Below are positions 56,187 to 64,000 of a DNA stretch of 64,000 nucleotides, piece by piece; position 1 is the first letter of the stretch, and each line of letters begins with the position of its first letter. Under the pieces are notes generated by a model. That model was not told the DNA's origin and did not search any database. It saw only the letters and a list, made by a program, of their open reading frames with translations. Both the position numbers and the translations under genes were made by a program. This stretch comes from Xiphydria camelus (Eukaryota > Arthropoda > Insecta > Hymenoptera > Xiphydriidae), in assembly GCA_963678675.1 (NCBI GenBank), contig OY783191.1, positions 21,967,299 to 22,031,298 of the forward strand, written 5' to 3'.

Positions 56187-56419
56187 GGGTCAACTAACCG
56201 GTTATCGGATATCTAACTGTTCTTACTCGTTTTCGGACACCGTATCCGAAAACGGATCTTAGTTTTCTGGGACCAGTTTCCCGGACAACCAATTTTAGAG
56301 GTTAAAACCCAAATAAAGTACGATTTTTATGCAGACAATTGACGCCAGTCAATTTTCTTCCTTGTTTGTGGAAAGTGTCCGAACAAGTGGTACTGTCCGG
56401 CTAACCGGTTAGTTGACCC
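56187..56419. mobile_element. 233-bp MITE with TA target duplication
   Basis: GGGTCAACTAACCGGTTA and TAACCGGTTAGTTGACCC, flanked by TA (56185-56186 and 56420-56421). Second inverted pair near the centre (ttttcggacac, gtatccgaaaac). TA flanks fit Tc1/mariner/pogo. Confidence 0.85.
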
Positions 56420-56421
56420 TA

Positions 56422-57850
56422 TACGAGTATAATATATATTCAGCTAACCCCCCCAGTCATGTTAAGAAACGCTCGATGGCATGACATATCCTGCGCACAC
56501 AAGCCGTAACTTCGTGACGGTATTTACAAGCACGAAACCCTTGATGTTACTTTACTTGATGTCTGTCGGATTCCAAACTAAAAGTAAGCGGGGTTCCCTT
56601 AAGTACCTTAGGCGCTTCCAATGCGACCTAGGTATATTAACCAAATTAACAATAAGATGTATCGAGACCCTGACTTTGCTGATTACACTAGTTGCGTAAG
56701 TTTCCTCCTCATATAGCACACCTCTGACTACAGAGAACTTACTGAACATCTTGATCTCTGACACCGCAATGGTTAATGAATTTCGCTGTGTTTTTTATAT
56801 TAATAGAAGCTTTAAAAAGTTCTCAAAATTTGACGGAATTTTGAACAGGGTTGTTACACTATATTCGAAACTCATAATCCATTAACAATGTTAAAAAAAA
56901 TACGCCAAGGACTATGCGGGGTCCTTTAAAAAATTGACACCAGAAATTATCTTCACTTTAAAAATTCCAACAAAAACTGCATACCGCTTTTCGCCTCTTC
57001 CCCTGTCCCCAAAAAAGTACTTTCGAAAATGTATCCACTCCAAATTGTGTCAATAATAATCCAGACAAAGATTGAACGCCGTTTTAGCTTCGCCTTCCCC
57101 AAAAAGTATCGATATCCGAATGTAGTATCAAGAACCTACCTACCAAGTGTTTCTCAGGATGGGCGAGATAGGAGATGCGAGAGTGCGAATGAAAAATCAC
57201 TTGATATAATCAAACTTAATAAAAGTGACCGAGATCGAAATGACAAATGACTGTACCGAAGCAAGCAACCAATATTCAAAATGGTACTTGGCGGGCCCGC
57301 TTCTGAAGAAATTGTAGAGAAGCAAAGCATTATATAATATGTACTACATATTATCGAATTAAATTCTGATCGACCCGCTTTGTTGATGGTATTTTTATCG
57401 AGTCGACCATAGCTAAAAGATTCGAGTGAATCTTAGTGTTTTGGCATGAAGGCTCAGTTTGATTGGTGCTTCATGGCAAAACAAGAAGATCCGCTCGTAT
57501 CGTTCAACTACGGTTCACTCAATTGAAGTACCGTCATCCAAAGCGGACCGATTAGAATCATTTACCGCGGGTGTACTTGCCATTACATTCGGATATCGAT
57601 ACTTTTTGAGAAAGGCGGGGCCAAACACGACGTTCAAATTACTTTCACATATTATTTGCGACTCGCACTTTTAATCGAGCCTATATTTAATCAAACTGAC
57701 TAATAAGATCTAGAGATACGTTCCTTCTCAGAGTTAAGCGTTTTCACTCTTTAAGGAATAATTTTTTCATCGTCTTTGGCACATGAGAGGAAACTCCACG
57801 CTGATTTCAGAAGTTCCTTTTTCCCCAAGAACACTTCTAAATGGCGCTAA
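56422..57850. other. no recognised gene; diverged interspersed repeat at 57200-57620
   Basis: 57200-57370 resembles 47550-47700 and 59460-59520 (gatcgaaatgacaaa, gcaagcaaccaat). Short frames are unassigned. Confidence 0.4.
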
Positions 57851-57851
57851 A

Positions 57852-58828
57852 CCCAGGTAGCAAGCTGACGTAAACTTGACGTCACTTTTAGGGCATATTT
57901 CGTCGGTGACGTCATTCTACCAAAAAATGACATTTTAATGTCGTCATTCAAGAAACGTCTTTAAGACGCCCTAAATATGACGTTAAAAAGACGTTATTTT
58001 TACGTCGTAATAAAATTTTTAAATAACTATATTTATTATACAATATACCTACATTGAATATTTATATATTTTTTTATAATGTATAACATAAAAATATTTG
58101 TATAGTGTGGTCTATTTTAATTCTCGATCCTTATATCTATATGTACCATTTATATATACAATATAATATAATAAATAAAAGTAAGTTTTTTATTTTGTGG
58201 TCGTTTCTATAAACATTCATATAAAATTATTTATTTATTAATATCAATTTGCGTCTATGCAAGAATATTTATCAAAAATGTTGAGAAAAGAATAATACAA
58301 TTATAAAATCTTATTTATTCAAGCTCTTTCTTATTGACTGGAAAAGCAACATACATTTATTCATCAAACTTATTCATATGAACACCAATACTAGTAGTAA
58401 TACTTAATATCACAGGAGCGTGCAGCAGATAAAGACTCGAGGACACCGACCGATCAACGAAGTTAAGCAGCAAAAACTGCGGATAGTAGTTGGATGGGTG
58501 ACCGCTCACGATGAAAAGATATACGTCAGACCTAACCTTTCAGAACCGTCATTTTTTACATCATCACGTCATATTTTTCGTCATCTGCCGTCAGAACTTA
58601 CCTTAAAAAACCGTGATTTCGACGTTAGTGTGCTACCTGGGAAATCGTTAAAATTAAACATCATATTTCACGTCATAAAGAACGTTAGAAAAACGTCATT
58701 AAATGACGTCAGTGGGATGTGACTTTCGACCGTACTTTTAACATCATTTATACGTCTTTTACTGACGTCGTCTATGACCAGAACTGACCAAAAAATAACG
58801 TTAATTTCACGTTAGTTTGTTACCTGGG
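57852..58828. mobile_element. 0.98-kb TIR element rich in ACGTC words, carrying a 5S-like copy
   Basis: CCCAGGTAGCAAGCTGACGT at the left and its diverged inverse (acgttagtttgttacctggg) at the right. ACGTC/GACGT occurs many times within 150 bp of each end. No transposase. Confidence 0.75.
58415..58515 (+). repeat. 5S rRNA-like sequence, copy 2
   Basis: ccgatcaacgaagttaagca (58450-58469) and gttggatgggtgaccgctca (58489-58508) match the A-box and C-box halves of 5S rRNA. It is a better match than copy 1. The outer stem is absent. About 300 bp, from 58220, are shared with 42630-42950. Confidence 0.75.
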
Positions 58829-58906
58829 AACGTGCCGAGATAAGACATTAATTATTGGAAGTATTAATTTGTTTATCGCAGTGCACAGGATAACAGAATG
58901 ATCCTA

Positions 58907-59193
58907 TACAGGGTCTTTGGTAGACGTCAGTGGAGCGGGTTGCATATCGGTTGGCGCACTGCATCCGCTGCGGTTTCCTGTAATTCGGTGGTAATACCGA
59001 CAGCCAAGAAAAACATTGTTCATCTCATTTCACCACTATTGAGATCACCGATGTTTCTAAGACTCATACATCTATTTGGTTCGGATTGTGACTGTCAGTA
59101 TTACCACCGAATTACAGAAAAACGCAGCGGATCGGGTGCACCAACCGATATGCAAGCCGCTCCACTGGCGTGTATTAAACCAAAGACCATGTA
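58907..59193. repeat. 287-bp palindromic MITE
   Basis: tacagggtctttggt and accaaagaccatgta arms; inner arms ctgtaattcggtggtaatac and gtattaccaccgaattacag are exact. Confidence 0.8.
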
Positions 59194-59199
59194 TATTCC

Positions 59200-60285
59200 A
59201 CTAATAATTCGATCGGTATGAGTGTAGCTATATCTGAAGACGCGGAGGATCAGAAGAATAACGAAACGGCGCGAGTCGATAAATTATTTAAACAATAAAT
59301 TTTTATCCAAATATCTCAAAAACGGTGAGATACGGCGAAACGGAGAAAATTTCGAGGTTCGTCTTGGGGGTTTAACTTTTAGCCATAATGGTATTACCAC
59401 ACATAGCGTATCGATAAATTGTTTAACAATTTGTTTAGACAATGAATTTTACAACGTGCAAATCAATCGGTATAATCAAGCCCAATGAAAGTAACCGAGA
59501 CCGAAATGACATTATAAACAATATGTATGTTACCTACATGTAAAATATAAAATACTTCCATATATGAGAAGATTCAGAATTACATAGTCATTATGTGAAA
59601 ATAATACTGCTTATGCCAAATGATTTACATAATATTTTACATAAGTTAGTAACGAAAGGCTTTTAGATAAAACTTAGATCATTTTTTTTAAGTTGACCTA
59701 CTGGGGTATGAGAAATTGGTCAATTTTTATTCATTATTTTTGAATATAAATACAAGTTTAGAAAAAGGAAAAAATCCGAGACTTTTCGTTAATGGAGAGT
59801 AAGTAGAATAAGGAAAAAGGAGAGGCACGCAACATGGGCAGTGCTCTATGTCTTACCTCACCCCCCCCCCTTCCCCCAACCACTAATTTTCATTCTTATT
59901 GTCTTATTGTTAATGTCTTCTTCTTTCATCAATTGTGAATATTTTACTGGCTCCATAAACGTACCTATACCCCTTGTAACGAAAGGAAAATAGGAAGGAG
60001 AGAAAGTAAAATTCACTAACGCATTCCGTTGGATTCGGCCTCTTAGATAGACCATTTTAAAATAGATCTGACTTATTGGAATTGTCAGAGAAAAATTATC
60101 CAGAAGAGGAAGAAAAAAAGAAATAAAGCAGAAGGGTATTCATTTATACATTTTGAATTTTTATAAGTACTAGACCATTTGCACGCGCAAGCGCGCGCCT
60201 AAAACGTATTTCATAACGAAATTTACATTTACTTCAACACTAATTTTATCAAATTGAATTTCCTCGCTTTAACTATCGAATACTA
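59200..60285. other. no recognised feature
   Basis: 59460-59520 is a short copy of the 57200 repeat. A C-rich tract lies at 59860-59878. Nothing else. Confidence 0.4.
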
Positions 60286-60289
60286 TATC

Positions 60290-60402
60290 GATATCGATTA
60301 TCAACTAACCAATGGGGATAGGTGACCACGACTTTCGATTATCGATATCAATTATCAACTAACCAATGGTGATAGGTGACCACAACTTTCGATTATATCT
60401 TT
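60290..60402 (+). repeat. two tandem units of about 56 bp
   Basis: attatcaactaaccaatgg, gataggtgaccac and actttcgatta repeat in order from about 60297 and 60353. Confidence 0.8.
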
Positions 60403-61450
60403 CAGGATTTTATTAGATAGGATGAAATCAGTTACCGCAATTTTGCATACCATCAATGCTGTCTTGTTGAATAAGCAATATTTATAAGTATAATACAGTC
60501 ACCGATCTATGCTTTATTTAAAATTAGAAATGTACAAGGTAATTTGCTCAGGAGGTTCATATGAAGTACACTTCATTTTAACGATATTTATCTCGTCGAC
60601 AAATAACAAGATTACAATGGTCGGCGGAATAAATTATTGACCAGTTTCAGGACCAGTTAATCACTACTTAATTCGTCATTTAGTAAGGTTTTTCAACTTG
60701 TTGATAAGATAAATATTGGTAAAGTTCTTATTATTAAAATATATTTTGTACGAACCTCTTGAGTGGGACACTATGTATTGCTGTTATGCGTTGCATAGGC
60801 AATATGAGAGTATCAGAACTTATACCCTACCAAATGGTAAACATAAGTTATACGGTAAATAAATTAAAATGTCCGCTTTTGTGCAGTGTATATATAATCG
60901 AAGGATTTTAACATACTTGCCATTTCTTACTTTGTGTTTGTTGAATTCTGTATTTTTCAATTATTACGATCAGCTCAATAATAATATTCACCAATATCTT
61001 CAGGCACAGGCCTGCCAAATATGTTATAATGGTGCTGGGGCCCTTTTGTATATTTCACTCTTCACTTATCATTTCGATTTCGATTACTTTCGTTGAGCTT
61101 GATTATACCGAGTGATTTGCATGTTGGGCGACAGGAGATGTATGAAGGATTAATCGAAGTTCTCACTCGCACTTTTGCATCTCTTATATCGCCCACCCTG
61201 ACAAATATATTTGGTATAGGCCTTTGGAACTACATTCGGATATCAATACTTTTCTAAGTGAATTTTATTTTGGTGCGGAGGAGAGGGGGAAAGACGGGGT
61301 TGATTGAGGACCTTGCATGATTTTTTTTTATTGGCCTAAGAATAGAGTAAAAAGATAAAATTTCAACGGTATATAAACATATGGTGTTAACATGTCGGAT
61401 ACCTTCACAAATTTGAGTTAAAAATGTAGCGTTTGAAAGAACCGCGCAAA
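60403..61450. other. no gene; interspersed repeat at 61060-61260
   Basis: 61185-61260 matches 44202-44290 in the same orientation. The other ORFs (60869-61096, 61254-61463) are unassigned. Confidence 0.4.
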
Positions 61451-61454
61451 CAGC

Positions 61455-61665
61455 GAGAAGCAATGTGTGACGTCACGCAACAGTAAAAGCACTATCGGCC
61501 AATCATACTGCGTTCTAGGGCGGGGCGTAATTAGGAGCACTCGACAGTCGTTGTTTGAAATTGAGATTTAGCCAATGATCATCGAATGTGTGATGTCACG
61601 GAACAGTAAAAGCGTCTAGGCGAATCATACTGCGTTCTAGGTCGGGGCGTGGTTTAGGCGTTTAA
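61455..61665 (+). repeat. two direct units of about 110-125 bp
   Basis: aacagtaaaagc, aatcatactgcgttctagg and cggggcgt recur in order at about 61479 and 61603. Confidence 0.75.
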
Positions 61666-63790
61666 GGCACGATTAATTAATTCTTTTTCTCTAATATAGT
61701 TACATATTATTAAAAAATACAGTGCGCCCTGGTTTTTATAACACGCTAGCTTCATTCAGTAAAATTTTCAAGGAAAAAGAAATTTCATGCAAGTTCCTCA
61801 TTGTTGCTGAGTTTTTTGTCGACACGATTGTTAGTGGGTTATTTTTTTAAGTGGCCCCGCATAATCTTTGGCGTATTTTTTTACATTTTTCATGTATTTT
61901 GGGGGATATCACTAGTTCTTTTAAAATTGTTTATAACTTATGGATCGACTTTTCCATTTTCATATTTTCGGACAATTCAGTATACTTTTGCATATTGTCA
62001 TAATTTCACCTCTTTTTACCCATTTAATATCATCTCCATGAAGATTGCACCAATTCATTGTTTAAATAAATTATCAACTCGAGTTCTTCAATAATACCGG
62101 TATAGTTGAACATTTGATCCTTCAAGTTTCTTGTGTTCAAATGTTCTTTATTTCGTCGCATTTCCTGCAGTTTTCGAAATATTCTTCGTTTCGCCGTATT
62201 TCCTACTATTTTCGAGATATTTGCAAAATTTTATTACTTAAACAATTATTATCGATTCGCTCTATTCAGTGATGCTATCGCGATTGAACGTTCGACCCCA
62301 TTTATAAAACTCCTAAATATTTTCCGTTTCACCGTATCTATCCCCATTTCCGAGATATTTGCATTAATTTATTATTTAAACAAATTATCGACTGTTCGGT
62401 AATGAAATCGCGGCTTAGGATTCGACTTCCTATGTCTCAAAGTTTTCTTCGCTTCCTCATATCTCTCATAAGTTTATTTTTAAACAAATTATAGATTCGC
62501 TTTCTACGGTAAAATTAATATGATTTAAAGTTCTTCAGGGGGCTACAAGAACTCCCATCAGAACACCTTAAACTTTTAAATTTTTTTAACCCCTTCGAAC
62601 GTTTCCACTAGGTAGTGAAAATTCGCAACTGTCGAGAGTTATATCTTTACTATCTTCATCTCTATCGAAAAATGTCATTAGGATATTTTTAATATCTCCT
62701 CGGGGGGCTACATGAACTCTCACCAAAACTCCTGGAACTTTAAATTTTTTTACTCCTGACCCCATTAGTGGTAGAAAGACATTATAAGTTCTGCAAATTC
62801 CGTTCAGAGTTGTTATAACCTCCTGAAGTGTTCTATGAAATGTCCTAATGATTTTTTATCGTATCTTGTAAGAAAATGTCTGTAGTCCTTTGAATTCTGC
62901 TAATTGTAAGACAATTTAATTGGCAATTTTAAACTGGTTAGGATTGTTTAATCCGACGGTTCTTACAGAAATCTCTAGAACTCTTAAAGATCTATCCAAA
63001 ACAGCAAGAAAAAGTTCTATTCCTCAAAAAGAGCGAGTTGGCTATTTTCTTCGAAATTTGTTTTCCCTGTGTTAATGGCCGGAACTCTTACAACAAATAA
63101 TAAGGAACTCTAAAACTATTTTGAAAGTATCCAGAACTACCCAAAAAATTAAGTAATTCGAAAAATGGGGGCGCCGTAAAGTTAGCCCCATCGGACTTTC
63201 AAATCGACGGAATTATTTTCAATACTTACACAGAACTCTTAGAACTCTTTGAGGGGCTATCAGGGGGGCCAACTTCACGGGCTTTCGCACCACGTCTCCT
63301 TTATAAATGAGCGAGCCTCTTCTCTTAGACATAACCTATCTCCTTCCCTTCCCTCCTAAACATCGCTGTCGCCATACACCAAACAGCTTCCAATTAACAA
63401 ACGATGAATCTAGAGCGAAATAATTGAAGGGCTCTCTTTCCGTTCCTCTCTGTCGCCTCGTGCCATCGTTTCAGGGACTAATGAGACTATGAAAGAGTAC
63501 GAATGGTACGGTGTGTGCGTGCACGCGTAAGCATACGTGCTCCTGCACCCATTAGAGACTGAAAGGGGATTGAGGGGACAACTCGACGTGGCAACAAGCA
63601 TCACGAAATAATCGCCGATGTAACCCCACACCCATTTGGACGATTGAAGGACCTTACGACACAATCGGAGCCTGAACAATCGTCCCGGTTGTGAAACAAT
63701 AAATTCTGCAAAGCGAGTGCACCGAACACACACAATCTAAGATCTGGGAAGGGCGTGCATAGTGCATTGTGTCCGGTGGATTCCGAGTAT
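61666..63790. other. AT-rich intron-like stretch, diverged TTTCGxxATATTT repeats
   Basis: 62150-62500 repeats ttcgccgtatttcc, ttttcgagatatttgc and aaacaattat with drift. No domain recognised. Confidence 0.4.
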
Positions 63791-63804
63791 GTTGTATGCC
63801 TTGA

Positions 63805-64000
63805 GAGATTGATTGATTGATTGATTGATAAGGTGTTTTATTGCCCAAAATTGAACAAAATTTGCAGCTGGGCTGCAGGAATGGTTTTACAATATAGTAA
63901 TATGTAATAGAATAGTAATAATAAGTAACTTAGTAGATAGTTGTGATAATAGTGAAATTAAAATTAAGAAAACAAAATAAAAAATAAAAAATAATAAACT
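63805..64000 (-). mobile_element. 3' end of a non-LTR retrotransposon, minus strand (probable)
   Basis: A TGAT microsatellite (gattgattgattgattgat, 63809-63828) borders aaggtgttttattgccc. Read on the minus strand this is a 3' end followed by an (ATCA)n tail, as in several insect LINEs. The body runs off the window. Confidence 0.35.

Noticed and set aside
42841..58515. Functional 5S rRNA genes
   Set aside because: Outer stem and 5' third are not conserved and both copies sit inside mobile elements.
44590..64000. robo Ig1 or signal-peptide exon
   Set aside because: Looked for an Ig frame with paired Cys and Trp bounded by AG/GT on the minus strand; none seen by eye, so treated as outside the window.

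Overview
The window is nuclear DNA of an insect. It shows spliced genes with consensus GT/AG sites, AT-rich introns, a short interstitial TTAGG array, and a mixed arthropod mobilome (mariner, pogo, piggyBac-like TTAA elements, Helitrons, a non-LTR retrotransposon, many palindromic MITEs). The species cannot be fixed from sequence alone. A hymenopteran or similar insect is a guess.

Only one host gene is visible: the axon-guidance receptor roundabout (robo), on the minus strand. Eight exons can be placed. They encode Ig2 (44589-44436 and 38815-38685), Ig3 (37354-37088), Ig4 (5920-5640), Ig5 plus the start of FN3-1 (5532-5020), FN3-1/FN3-2 (4934-4704), FN3-2/FN3-3 (4611-4273), and FN3-3 plus membrane span plus cytoplasmic tail (1662 to beyond base 1). 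All splice phases agree across exons. The cytoplasmic part has CC0-, CC1- and CC2-like motifs, so it is the Robo1 type. The signal peptide and Ig1 are not seen and probably lie beyond base 64000.

Everything else is intron filled with mobile DNA. The Ig3-Ig4 intron (31 kb) is a nest of elements. An outer TTAA-flanked element (9826-25376) contains a 3.6-kb TIR element (9982-13626). That inner element carries a broken gene with PIN/FEN-like nuclease motifs, itself split by a 1.49-kb foldback. Two further TIR elements (13916-16026) follow, and then an 8.4-kb insertion (16886-25328) that holds a 5'-truncated LINE with RT and RNase H. Downstream are a psq-fragment element, a THAP-domain fragment, a YqaJ-like nuclease fragment, a Helitron N-terminal fragment, two inverted TTAA MITEs bracketing a second piece of the PIN-like family, and a dead mariner.

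The introns upstream of Ig2/Ig3 hold a TTAA-flanked piggyBac derivative keeping the C-terminal Cys-rich domain, two 5S-rRNA-like copies, many palindromes, a Helitron with the helicase C-terminus, and a 4.6-kb pogo/Tigger-like element (50130-54721). The pogo element has a DDD transposase with three apparent single-base frameshifts and an internal 1.1-kb acidic-codon minisatellite that ends in a Helitron-like 3' terminus.

No operon, CRISPR array, functional tRNA or other host gene is supported.
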